From Centroberyx gerrardi (taxonomy: Eukaryota; Chordata; Actinopteri; Beryciformes; Berycidae): a stretch of DNA of 64,000 nucleotides. The stretch lies in the NCBI RefSeq assembly GCF_048128805.1, contig NC_136002.1:27614602-27678601 (forward strand), read 5' to 3'. How positions within the stretch are numbered: the stretch's first letter is position 1; each line of letters opens with the position of its first letter. Shown piece after piece: positions 25,101-37,600 of this stretch. Under the pieces are notes generated by a model. That model saw only the letters and a list, made by a program, of their open reading frames with translations, ran no database searches and was not told where the DNA came from. The position numbers and the translations under genes were made by a program.

Positions 25101-27194
25101 GAATATGACAGCAGGAAAATGTAATTCATAATCTGAAAACCTGTAACAAATTTAACACTAATCTAAAACGCCCAGTTTTGACTTAAGCAGAATCTGTATT
25201 TGAAAGCTAAAAGCTAAGAAGACAAACTAGACCAGCACTAGTTTCCAAATGTACAACTTAAATTAGAGGAGAGTTGTGAAACTTTTGGCTTTGTTTTGGT
25301 TGCTTCATTAATACTAATGAGGAATGTCACCTTCCTCTTATTATAGCTGCTTTTTTGTCACTGGTGGAAAGACTGAATGAACACTGACTGAGCCTGGAAT
25401 AGTAGCTTACGAAGCAAAAAGTCTGGACTATTCTAATATAGCCCACTTACAAATGCAGTCTCATAAGCTCCGCTGAATCCGCCTCCCAATAATTTAATTT
25501 CCCTCCTTCTTCTTCTCAGCTCCTCCTCACGCAGCCTCCCAGCTCCAACCCTCTCGTCTGTGGAGTTGTGAACCCACTGTTCCTTCCCTCAGGATCTTGC
25601 ACCATATGCCGCTCTATCCGTCCTACCTTCAGCATGCAGCCTCTCCGCAACGGAATTAATATTTCACAGGCGGTTCCTCAACCATTTTTCTTGCTGACGA
25701 ATTGGGGGTGGAAAGAAAGTTTCCGACCAGCCACAGAACAATAAATATTAAAGCGTTTCCCTTGGAAGTTCTCCAATACGCCGCTCCTTATGTACACTGT
25801 CACACACGTGCTCTCATGCCATTTCTCTCTTTCTCTGTCTTACTCTCACCCCTTATCTATCCATCTATCCCTCCCTTCTCATCTGCTGCACCATCTGTGC
25901 AGCTGTAATAAGCAGGACTTCTCATGTGCTCTCTTTCACTCCCTTGCTTTCTCTTCCCTCCTGATTCTGGCTCATCCCCCTCTCCAGGCTCGGCCTCCCC
26001 CTGCCTGGGCGTTTGACTGACTTGTTTGTGTCCCGCGATGGAGCTACCATGCAGTCAGACTCAGTTTGTGCAAATGGCTCAGACGTTTGCGTCACACTAT
26101 GTCCCGCCATTACCCAGCAAGCCGAGCCAGTTAACACGACGCTGTTTTCATCTCTCAATGAAAGGATATTGAAAGCATAAACGCGCGACACATGCTCACA
26201 TCGCGGCATACGCAAGATGCATGATCACTCATAATTATTCCAAACAAAAAGAAGCCATCTCCCTCTCAAAAGGGAAAAGCCGAGACCTGGCAATTCAAGT
26301 CCTCACCGACGGCAGACTATTGATCTGAGCCTGTCATCACACTGACATTCCACTCTGCTGGATAATGGGAAAATCAGTGTGAAATAATGTGCGATTCTCT
26401 TGGATTATAGTTCAAATACAACAACAAAAACATCTTCACAGAAAAACTCAAGAGTGTGTCATTAGTTTTTCTTTAACCACGTAAAGAGCCGTGTAAAAGC
26501 TCTCCAAATGTTACAGTATAGGCAAGGGCACTTTGCCACATTGCAAACAAGGATAGGCTCGTCTGGTGTCCATATTGATCTTATGCCCACCTGGACAAAA
26601 TGGCATGACTGGGAAAACAAGGCGTATCATCCCACACAACAAAGAGCTCTACCGCCTCACAGTGGTCCGGCTGGGAAACAGTCCTGAATGTGGTGGGCAG
26701 GAGGAGGCAAAACAGTGTGTTCATGCTTTTGAAATAGCATTGAAAATTAAAAAAAAAAAAAAAGAAGGAATTATTTGACTGGGAAACATACCTGAACCAC
26801 ACAGGATGCCAACATGAAAACTGGAGCTGGGTGATAAAGGATGATTGCCACTAACTGACTGAGATGGAAGTGCCATATTGGAGGGGTTACTAAACATTTC
26901 TATAGCCTTGGTTTTTAATGTAATTTTACTTATTTTAAGCTATATTCACATACATTGTGGAAAGAGTTTGACTGATACATGGGAAATAAGACATTTGCAA
27001 CTTGCATAAGCCCTTGTAATTCCACATACTAGTGTAATGGTTACAAACGTGACCAAAGTGAACTCTTTACCACCTCAGAATAGATATAAGATGTTAAGCT
27101 GTCATATAAATCACATCAGTCTTTGAATCAGAAGTGCAGTGTGTCAGTTTGAGAGTGAAAAATCAATCCAATTATTCAAAACATAAACAAAGCC

Positions 27195-27229
<35 letters not shown>

Positions 27230-29440
27230 TGTGTGTGTGTCCACAGGTACACTTGAGAATATCATGGAGAAATACATTAGAGCCAAAAAGGAACCGCACA
27301 AAGGGATATGAAATTCCTAAATGTGCATATGCAAGGTGAATCAGTTTTAATACAATTTCTTTTTAAAGAATCCGTCTTGAGTTCAAGGCTGCGGATCAGC
27401 TGAGACAATATTCAATTTTCTTTCCCTGATAGCTCTTTTTCCATTAAATTGGATTTTAAAATCTTCTTTTAAGCAGGAGAAATTGTATAGGAATGATTCC
27501 TCAAGAGTTATCGATTATAAAAAAGCCTGATATCTCTGGACAGTGTGAAATCAATATGACTAAGCCATCTCATATCTATCTGTATAATGCCTGCAGTTAT
27601 CCAATCCTTCCAGTTTAGAGGTCAAGGAGTCGGCCTACTCTCCAAACAATTTAGCTGCAAAGCCAGAGACAAACCAATTTTTTGTGGATGCAAGGGTCAG
27701 AATTAGTAGAATACATTGCATGCGGTAGGCAAACAGGCATGACCCTTCGGTATGAGGTTATTGATCAGGCCATACTGAAAGGAGAGGAATGGGAGTTTGC
27801 GTTAGCTGAGGAACCGTCTCCCTCTCTGATCCGCCATCAGAGGACAGACGGCCAGCGTCCCTGCGGATCCCCACCGTGGGTCTTCGCACATTGCGGGGAC
27901 AAGGAGGGGATTATCTTGGCAGAGCCTAGCAGGGTTCCCGCAGCACAGAGCGGGACTCGCGCGCCATGAGGACTCGGTGGATAATGAGCAGTCTTTGTGA
28001 TGTGTGCTGCAGGGGCCAGTGAAGGCTGAGCCAGGGAACACTAATGAAGCGCAGGCCTCGGTCTAAAGCCACGCGGCCCCAGACAGACTCGCAGATATGG
28101 ATCCACTTCTATTGTCCTCCACTCCTACTTTTTTCACACTTGTGATGCTGTTTGATAAGGATTCACATCATCAGCACATCATCCTGCATCCCCTTTCTCA
28201 TTATGGAAATCAGGAACAGCGGTGGCCACAGTAGCGTATCTTTTTTATATAAGGCCAGAGGGACACAGAGGAGACTTGTAGGGATACATGTAGAATTTTA
28301 AAGGCAAATGAATAAATGAAACTTCCCAATGAATAAAAGACACACTGCTGTCTTTCATCACATTACTTCAAACATATCTGGTCTGTTGGAGTGTGAAATT
28401 GTCAAGTGTGAAAGCAAGTCTTTTTTGTAATAAAGAACAATAGATCTCGAGACTCTGGGTTTGGGTAAAAACAAAAAGTGGAAGTGAACTAAGCGCTGTC
28501 TACCGGCTTATTAGAAAAAGCCAACCAAGGTTGACAAGTGCAAGCTAGTTTGTATGCAGTGTTAGATGCCGGATGGCTGGTGAGGACAAGAGACCCTGAC
28601 CTTTACATCCACAACAACATGTAATGCACTTGTCATTGCTGCTTTACAATTCATGGACCGCCCATGGAACGTGCCTCCTGGAGTAATGTCCTCACATTTA
28701 TATAATTAAACCCACATGCACGTGCGCACACACACCCACACACACACACACGCAGCTTCACCTCATCACCATTTAACTGCTAGACAAGTTCTTCCACACT
28801 TTACAGGCTGATCTCATTAACTGAACACAACACATTTCAGCTAAAATGGCATGGTAATGTGTGAGTTATCAAAATGAGCAGGTTCTACTTGAGTTATTGC
28901 TGTCAACGAGTGCTGAAAACATAATGACTGCTCCCTGCTGCTTAAGCCTCTCACAAGACGGCATGATAAACACTACTGCTACTGTATGAGTGCCACACTT
29001 GTGGGGGTAAAAATGCTAGTGATATGCGTTGTAGATGGAGGCTCACAATAGCATATTACAAGAGTGTGATCTTTGGGCTTGCACGGACCGCTGCACCTAT
29101 TGGCCTTTTTCCCATTTAAGCTGCACAGTCAATCTGCTCTGTGCACTCATGCTAAGGAGAGAGATGCAGTGAAGTCGCTGCTTATGTCTCATATCATCAA
29201 GGCCATGAAGGATTGCAATTTCTCTTTAAGAACCAAATTCCTCATTACTTCTTTTTTGACAACCATTTGAATATCTATATGGACTTAATTTCATGCTTGA
29301 CCTGCATTTTACCGTAGATGTAACGAGAAATGGCAAAGAGAGAATGACTTCCTTGGAACGATCAGGGATTGCAAAAAATGTACACTCGTACCTTTGTTTC
29401 CCTCTAAATAAACAGAAGGTGTAAGTTACAATCAAGCGTT
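22186..29440. other. Intergenic DNA without a supported gene
   Basis: Mostly unique-looking sequence. Low-complexity tracts: a C-run at 24,223-24,250, an A-run near 26,748-26,762, (GA)n(TG)n at 27,198-27,240 and (CA)n at about 28,718-28,753. GC-richer patches lie at 23,680-24,010 and 27,800-28,100, but no exon with proper splice sites or a known motif is visible. The 22,500-22,660 block looks unique and could be regulatory. Confidence 0.45.
23444..23473. repeat. Perfect 13-base hairpin
   Basis: The arms CAATCCACTAATG (23,444-23,456) and CATTAGTGGATTG (23,461-23,473) are exact inverted copies separated by a 4-base loop. No mobile-element border is seen. Confidence 0.8.
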
Positions 29441-29442
29441 TA

Positions 29443-32237
29443 CAGTGCCATCAGAAAGTATTCAACACCCCTTGACTTTCCACTCTCTGTGCTGTTGCAG
29501 CCTGAATTCAAAATGGATTAAATTGAGATTTTGTCTCATCTAAACACAATTACCCATAATGTCAAACTGGATTCTTTCACATTTTTAATTGATTAAAACT
29601 GAAATCCTGAGATGTTTTCAGTCAAAACATCTACAAAATACCCCATGATGACAAAGTGAACATGTTTTTAGATGTTTTTTTACAATTTTATAGAAAATGA
29701 AATAGAGAATATCTCATTTAAATAAGTATTCAAGCCACGAGTCAATACTTTGCAGAAGCACATTTGGCAACAACTTATCTTATTGGATACATTGGTATCA
29801 GCTTAGCATATCTGGATTTTGGGATTTTCTCCTATTGTTCCTTGCTGATTTGCTCAAACTCTGTCAAGCTGGATAATGAGCATAACAGCTATCTTTAAAA
29901 CTATTCCACAGATTTTCAATGTGATTTAAGTCTGGGCTTTAGCTAGACCACTCAAAGACTTTCACATTCTGGTTCTGAAGCCATTCCAGTGCTGATTGGC
30001 TGTAGGCTCAGGATCATTGTCCTGTTGGAACATAAATCAACACCCCAATCTAAGGTCCTTGACGCTCTGAAGCAGGTTCTCCTCAAGAATGTTCCTGTAT
30101 TTGGCTCCATACATTTTTCCAAGTTTTACAAGTCTCCCATTCCCTGCCACTGAAAAGCAGCCCCTCTCACATCATCATGCTGCCACCACCATGCTTTACT
30201 GTAGGGACGGTGTTAGATGGGTGATGAGCTGTGCCTGGTTTCCACCAGACGTAATGCTCTGCATTACAGCTGAAGAGTTCAATTTTCATCAGACCACGGA
30301 ATCTTTTACTTCATGTTCCCAGTGCTTCGCATCTTTTTTTGCAAACTCTGGGCGTGTTGTCATGTGGCTTCCCTCTGGCCTCTCTGCCACACAGCACAGA
30401 TATATGAAGTGCTATACTTGTTATCCACTTGCAGCCGAGGAAGTCTGTAGTTCAGTTCAAGTGGTCCTTGGATTATTGGTCACATCCTTGACCAAGGTCC
30501 TTCTTGCCCTGTGGCTCGGCTTTGTCAGATGACCAGCTCTAGGAAGAATCTTAGTTCTATATTTTTTCTATTTCCTAATGATGGAGCCTACTGTGCTCTT
30601 GTGAACTCTCAACACTTTAGTAACTGTTTCATACCCTTCACCACATCTATACCTCCTCACAATCCTGTCTCTGAATTCTATGGACACTTTCTTGGACTTC
30701 ATGGTAGAGTTTCTGCTTCGACATGTACTGTCATCTGTGAGAACTTATATAGGCGTTTTTTCTACATCATTGTCCTGTCAACTGAATTGAAATTCCACTC
30801 CACGTTATGGCGCCAGGGGTAGACAGGATCCGTCCTGAAATGCTGAAGGCTCTGGGTATTGTTGGACTGTTGTGGTTGACACATCTCTTTAATGTCATGT
30901 GGATTTCAGGAACAGTGCCTTCAGATTGGCAGACAGGGGTGGTGGTCTTCATTTTCAAAAAAGAAAATGGGACTAGAGGATGCGTGCCAACTATAAAGGA
31001 ATCACATGGCTCAACAATCCTGGGGAATCCTATATGCCAAGGTGCTGGAAAGGAGACTCTGACCGACTGTTGAACCTTGGATTCAAGGGGAAGAGTGAAG
31101 TCAGAGAACAGTGGACCAGGTTTTTACCCTCACGGATAACTGTGGGGTCAAGGGAGTTTGCTAATCCTGTCTGCTTTGTGGATTTTGAGAAGTTCCCCCG
31201 AGGTACAGTATCTTATGAGAGGTGCTGCAGGAGTATAGGGTGCCAGGGCCGCTGCTGTGACCCACTTGGTCCCTTGGGGTGAGACCTGTATTCACGTTCT
31301 TGGCATTAAGTCAAGCCCTTTCAAGATGGACATCGGACTCCAACAATGATGCACCTTGTCCCCTCTCCTGTTGGTGATATTCATGGACAGGATATCAAGA
31401 CGCAGCAGAGGTCTGGAGAGCGTCCAGTTCGGTGACATTAGAACGGCATCTCTGCTGTTTTTGGATGAGGTCGTCCTTCTGGCATCATGGGACCGTGATC
31501 TCTGGAGTGAAGTGGTTTGCAATCGAGTGACGCAGTCGAGATGAGGAGCAGCACCTCCAAGTCTGAGGCCATGGTTCTCTCGTGGACACCATGGCTCCTG
31601 GAAAGCCATGGTTGCTTACCCCTCATCCTGAGGGATAAGCAACTGCCCCAAGTGGAGGAGTTCAGGTATCTTGGGGTGTTATTCATGAGTGAGGGTAAAA
31701 AGGATCGTGAGATTGACTGCCGGTTAGGGACAGTAATTGCAGTAATGCAGGTGTTTTATCAGACCGTGGTGGTGAAGAGAGAGCTGAGCCACAAAGTAAA
31801 GTTCTCAATTTTACCGGTCGATCTTTGTCCCAACCCTCACCTATGGTCACAAGCTCTGGGTAGAGACCGAAAGAATGACATCGCAGATACATGCAGCAGA
31901 AATGAGGTTTCTCCGCAGGCTGGCTGGCCTCACTCTCCTCTTCTCCCAGCTGGGAGCGCCTTGGGATCCACAGGAGGATCTGGAGGAAGTTGCAGGAGAA
32001 AAGGTGTGGGGCTGCTCTGCTTGCTCTGTTGCCAGCCTGACCCTGACCTAGATAAGTGGATGGATGGATAGATGGATGGCTGGATGGATGGACTTGAACA
32101 TTATGAGTTATTGTGTGTAAATGCTAAAACGAAATCCTAAAAAAAAAAAGAAATCCTAATTTAATCCATTTTGAATTCAGGCTGTAACACCACAAAATGC
32201 AGAAAAAGTCAGGGGCTTATACTTTCTGAAGGCACAG
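29443..32237 (-). mobile_element. Tc1-family transposon remnant split by a LINE
   Basis: The left terminus 'cagtgccatcagaaagta' follows TA at 29,441-29,442. The right terminus 'tactttctgaaggcacag' precedes TA at 32,238-32,239, and the subterminal parts ('gcctgaattcaaaatggatt' against its inverse at about 32,163-32,182) also pair. Between 29,760 and 30,790 lies a degraded Tc1-type transposase read from the minus strand, recognisable from the antisense of the usual catalytic-domain coding sequence. Stops and frameshifts make it inactive. A LINE fragment interrupts it at about 30,807-32,092. Confidence 0.85.
30807..32092 (+). pseudogene. 5'-truncated RTE/Rex3-like LINE inserted in the Tc1 copy
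   Basis: Plus-strand frames give broken reverse-transcriptase blocks in order: 'GVDRIRPEMLKALGIVGLLW' (from about 30,815), 'SGTVPSDWQTGVVV', 'FVDFEKFPRGTVSYE', a degraded catalytic block ('LLFLDEVVLL', where the YADD/FADD-type aspartates are mutated, about 31,455), then 'LPQVEEFRYLGVLF' (about 31,645). It ends in a (GGAT)n tail at 32,057-32,091, as seen in Rex3-type fish elements. Frameshifts and stops occur between blocks. It must be younger than the Tc1 copy it splits. Confidence 0.8.
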
Positions 32238-32239
32238 TA

Positions 32240-33033
32240 TACCTAAGGATACATATGAATATGTATTTCATAAAGCTAATAACATTTAGGCTATTTCATA
32301 AAGCTAATAATAAGCGAATAATATTTTAACATGTTGTGAAATGCCAGCAGCGCTATCCTTGGATAAATTCATTGGCTGACCTGTGAACAGACTAAGAAAC
32401 AAGGAGAACACACAAATATAAGGGCTGCTATGATTCAAACATATTTAATGCAATCACTGCACATTTACATTCTCTCTCACAGGAGCTCCTTTACATTCAA
32501 ACTTCAGTTTGTATGCAAATGAAAAGACTCACAGGGAGTTAAGCTATAGTACAGCAATAAACTTGATAATTGGATTAAGTGAATTACTGTTTGTAATGTC
32601 AGTTCAATATCAGCTGCAAGTTAATGTTCTGATCCAAGCAACAAGGAGCGCTAACAAGCTGCATTAATATATTTTTTTTGGGGGGGGGGGATTGCCTAAA
32701 TGATCTGCAACTCCTGACATTGCCAGAAATCATCTACCTCTGAGCATAAATACTAAAATATTCATCAAAGGAATTCTTAGTCATGTTAAATCATATCCTG
32801 TTCCATTCTGCAAATAAAAAGGTACAAATCCTGATCCTATAGTGTGAGAGAGAAAAATACCAGACATTGTGACAGTATTTGCATAATATGCTTTTTTTGT
32901 CAATTTGTCTTTGATTGAAGTCCAAGATTGGGACGATACCTCCAGAGGTAGAGGTACAGGATGGGGTGCAGTATAGTGAAGCTTGCTATAATGAAATCCA
33001 CCCCCCAAGTCAGGCTTTTTTGTCACTTCTGTT
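32240..33033. other. Intergenic / treh 3' flank
   Basis: AT-rich DNA that probably includes the treh 3' UTR, since treh is read leftwards and stops at 33,034. No canonical AATAAA close to the stop is evident on the minus strand. An ATTAAA occurs near 32,444. A (T)n(G)n run is at 32,670-32,691. Confidence 0.4.
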
Positions 33034-33479
33034 TCACTGGAGCGTGAGAAGCACCGAGTGGACCAGAGGCAGCAGGAGGCCAGTAGACACACTCCTGCCT
33101 CCTGAGGAGAGACTCCCCCCGTACTGGTCCAACAGCTGCAGGGCCACACCGTTGGTCCAGCCAAAGCCCAGCTGCAGCACAACCAACACAGCAGAACATT
33201 TAGGAACTTTTTCATTCCATCTTTTAGTTTGCATAGTTATAAAACAAAGAAGCAAAGTGATAAACATCGTGATAAAATACAATGATATGAATTGAAACAA
33301 GTGACTAATTTGTGCAGGTGAGATTAAAAACAAAAGCAAAGTGTATAATAAAAACCTCCCACCTCACAGCAAAGATACAACTGAATTGGATAACAAAATC
33401 TAAATGACAACAGGACCCAGCAGGGTGGAAAATGATAGGACAAACACAAGATGTCTAAAATGACAATTGAGTGAGTGGG

Positions 33480-33542
<63 letters not shown>

Positions 33543-36500
33543 ATGTTTTAGTGTGCGTGCGTGTTCCAAGTGAGAAGCATAAATGGAGCGAGGGAGAAAG
33601 AATTGATAGTGTTTTGCATGAAATTATAAAGATTTACATGACTATTATATCAGCACATTATTGTTAATCTGTCAACACATGAAAGGAAATACCTGAACTT
33701 CATATTCCCCTCCACCGCCAGGTTTGCCATCTCCGTTCACATCATACTGTCAAGAGGAAGAACATCACAGACTCTGAGCACTCTGTATGATCACTGTGCA
33801 ACACAAGCTCTGAAATCACAGCAATGACCAAAAGCTAAGATTCACCTTTTCAAACATAGCATCATACTTGATGTATGCCAACCAGTTTGTCTTGATCCAC
33901 CTCTGGGCCAAGTCAAACGCCACTTGTTTAGCATTCTCCGAAGGCAGTTTGGATAAACCTGAAAATACAAGAGGGTATCAATCACCACTCATAAATCAAC
34001 ACAAAAAATGACTTTATAACACATGGGGCCACTCAAACCAACATAATACAATACCAGTCAAAAGTTTGGACACACCTGATTGAATGTACTATGTTTTTCA
34101 TTCTCTTAAAGCTATTTTGATCTAAAGGCTTATGCTTAAATGCTTGAAATTAGTTTCTTAGACAAATATAAATAGTGAAGTTGAAGCCTATGTGTGAACT
34201 TTCCAAAGCCTTTGCATTTCCATCAAGGCAAAGGGTGGCTGCTTTAAAGAATCTAAAATATAAGATAGTTTTGATTTAACACTTTTTTTGGTCACTGCAT
34301 AATTCCATTTGTGTCATTTCATAGTTTTGATGTCTTTACTATTATTCTAAAATGTGGCATATAGTACAACTGTGTGGCTGCCTTTCCACTGAAGAAACTC
34401 TCACTGTGACAAACATGTTGTTAAAGAAAGCCGCCCACCCTCGATGAGCATGTGCTGTAACGGGGGCCATGCATTAGGGAAGTCCCACTGCTGCCCGCTC
34501 TCTCTCAGCGATGTCGGCACTCCGTTGGGGAACTGGAGGGCGCCGCTCTCCTGTGCGGACAGGAAAAGGACAAGCAAACAACAGCATGCATGAAGGGAAA
34601 TTCTGTAGTATGTGATCGCCATCTGCTGGCACAAATGAGCACTATTGATAAAACACATGTAAAATAACATTTAAAAAAAAATGTAATTTAGCATTTGGTG
34701 TACATTCACATTGGTTACATTATATATTTTTTGAATATTTATTTTGAGCTTTTTCCAATATATAAACATACAGAAATGCAATAAAATGTGAAAAAATACC
34801 AAAAACAGAACACATAGAGACCCCCCACCCACTCCCATCTCCCCACCCCAACACAAATGCACTAATAAACAAAATGCCAGATTACAAATGAAGTATATAA
34901 CATGGATGACTGTTAATTGTCCATGCATGCCAGATTAGTCTGAGTCAACAGTGTCCACACCTGCCACAATAGAACGACCACCAGATCTAAAATTGTCCTC
35001 AAGTCAGAGGAAACCACACAGAAGTAGATTAGATAGAGATAAACATATATTCACATATATAGAGCAGTGAATCTATTCATTAGTGCACTTGTTACTGTAA
35101 GCACAGTATGACTGCACTATGTATCAATCATTGAACAGGAAGACTCCTTTACCCATCAGGCAACAGTAGCCCAGAGATAAGAGAAGTGGGTTTGTGGCCA
35201 AAAGGTTAACGGCTAAAATCTCGGATCAGCTGTGTAAAATGTAGGTGTGGAAAGCAAATAAGCAACACTCTCCCCTCCCTCAGCAACTGCCATTGAGTTT
35301 CCCTTCAGCACAACATTAAAACCCTCAACTGATCCAGTGGAGCTGCTCACTGGCCAGCAGCAGAAGGCTGAGGTTGTGCTGGGCAGCTCCCAGGTGTGGA
35401 GGATGTGTAACTGTACTGGCATGGATAAATAAAGGTTAAATAAACAAAGTGAGTGTATTCCGGTGTATCGAGACCACAGCGAAGCCTGGAGTTTATACCA
35501 ACCTTCAGATACTGTACTGCCTTCTCTCCCATCGCAGGCTGTGAATAGCATTCTGCCCAAATAGGTGCAAGGTTGGAAGGGTAAAATTCAAAGTGGCTGG
35601 AGTGCGTCAGCAGGTTGTAGTCAAACCAGGCTCCCCTCTCAGCATCCCACAACACAGACTCGATTGCCTCCAGTCTGCGGGCTGCAGCCTGGTCATAAAG
35701 TGCAGCTGAGTCACCATCACCTGTCAGAAAACGGCACATCACCGTTACGTAACACCAGTTAGGAGCTAAAAGTAGCGTGCGGACCAAAGTTAGTTGAAGG
35801 TTAAAGGCTGTGTCTCTGCTCAGACGCTCACCCAGGATCCTGTGGAACGAAGCGAGTTTCTTCTCATTGCGACACAGCAGAGCGTTGAGATCCGTGGGCA
35901 GGATCTGGCTGGTCCGGGTCTGTGTGAGGGAGCCGTTGCTGGAGGCTTCGCTGTCCACATACCAGCGGGATGAGAAGTCCCAGCCGGACTCCGCACCTGC
36001 CTTCAGATCCGTCCACAGCTGCTCCCTGCGATCTGAGGCCACAACACAACACAACACACAGAATAAAAACACCTGTGCTGCAGCAACAAATCTGCATCAA
36101 AAACATTTGTTCTTATGTATGCATGTCTTCTTTCTTAACCTGACTCATCACTTTTAAAACATACCTCAAAAGCAAATATTTCTCTGGAAAAAAAATGCCA
36201 TTGTCCCTTTTAAGAATAGAATAACAATTACATGACCTGATGATGAATGATAAAAATGAATATTGTGTTTTGGTTTTTTTTTGTTATTATTTTTATGCAA
36301 AAGGCAGGGGAAACAATCATCACATATAAAGATCATAGACATTTTAATAACAGTAAGAAAAATTCAACATTTTGGACATAAATAATTGCGTATTTTTTAA
36401 AGTGGCTTTTCCTTTTCCTTCCCTTCCGTGTGACGAATGAATATGTGTTTAATTTTAAATATTCATTACCACATGGTACCGAAATACCATAATACTTGAG

Positions 36501-37569
36501 AATAAATTTGTTTTACACAGATGATCCTTGAATTCAGAAGAACATATTCCCCTTTTTTTCCTGAGGCACATTTATAAACTACCATTCCAGGTCAGAGCAT
36601 CGTCTCCCTTGCAATAAAAAGACTGATGATGCTAGGCTATTAGTTCTAATGCTCAATAAAAGGACTGATAGTCAGCCACCAGGTACGTCAGTGCTGATAA
36701 GCCATTACCATCCGAGAGTCCTTCAGCTACCTCCAGATCATCTGTGTAGGATTCAGGCCTAGAAGAGAGCAGAAAACATAGCTATAAATCAACAGCGCAC
36801 ATGTATGACTTAATAATTCAGCTTCAATGTGTTTGTATTAGTCAGTAAAGGAATCAGAGACGTACCTGGGCAAGCCCACCTGCACGTTATACCGGTTCAA
36901 TGTATGCTCTGTCCCATTTATTTCCACTTTGACAGAACGGTTCTGCATCCAAAAGCGGTACTCCTGCTCCAGAACTGGTAAAGCTGTTCTGAACCATTAC
37001 AAATGTTTGTAAGGGTGAAACAACGGCAGGGGCAAAGGTTTCAACTCAAGAATACTTTTCACAGTCACATAAATACCATTACACACAAAAGTTGAGGAGT
37101 CGCATTCAAATTAAGCAAGACAAGGAGGCGTCTGCATTAAGGGAAAAAAAGCAGAACGCTGGGGGGCACGGAGCGAGACGCTGGCACGAAGCTTTAATGT
37201 TAAATAGGCCCATTCCGATGTGGAAGAAGGTGTGCGGCAGCTGAAGGATGATAATGTGTCTGGAGGGGCATCAGCCTGGGCCTAAATATCACCTGAGGAA
37301 CTCTTTATCCTTGGTGGCTTGATAGTAGCTCTCCACCATTAGAGTGAGGAATGGGGGCTGACTGCGCCTCTCGTAGTAAATCCGCCCACCATTTGGAATA
37401 AAGCCATAACTGTAGGAGAGCGATAAAAAACAGTTTTCTAAAAAAATCTTGAAATCCCTCTGCAGTTCTCTTTCCAAAGCACATAGCATGGGTTTGCTAA
37501 ATGACTTAATATTCACAATGAGTCTGCTGAACAAGCTGCAGGATGCTGGCAGATTAAAGTCTGCGCTGT

Positions 37570-37600
<31 letters not shown>

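Noticed and set aside
30089-30822. Plus-strand frames of 147 and 103 residues
   Set aside because: They are antisense to a degraded Tc1-type transposase and not real genes.
33324-33667. Open frames with long Thr-His or Val-Cys runs
   Set aside because: They are translations of the (TG)n microsatellite in treh intron 14.
35347-36072. 241-codon minus-strand frame as a single exon
   Set aside because: It is treh exons 10 and 11 read straight through the intron 35,721-35,831. The splice sites and family motifs support two exons.
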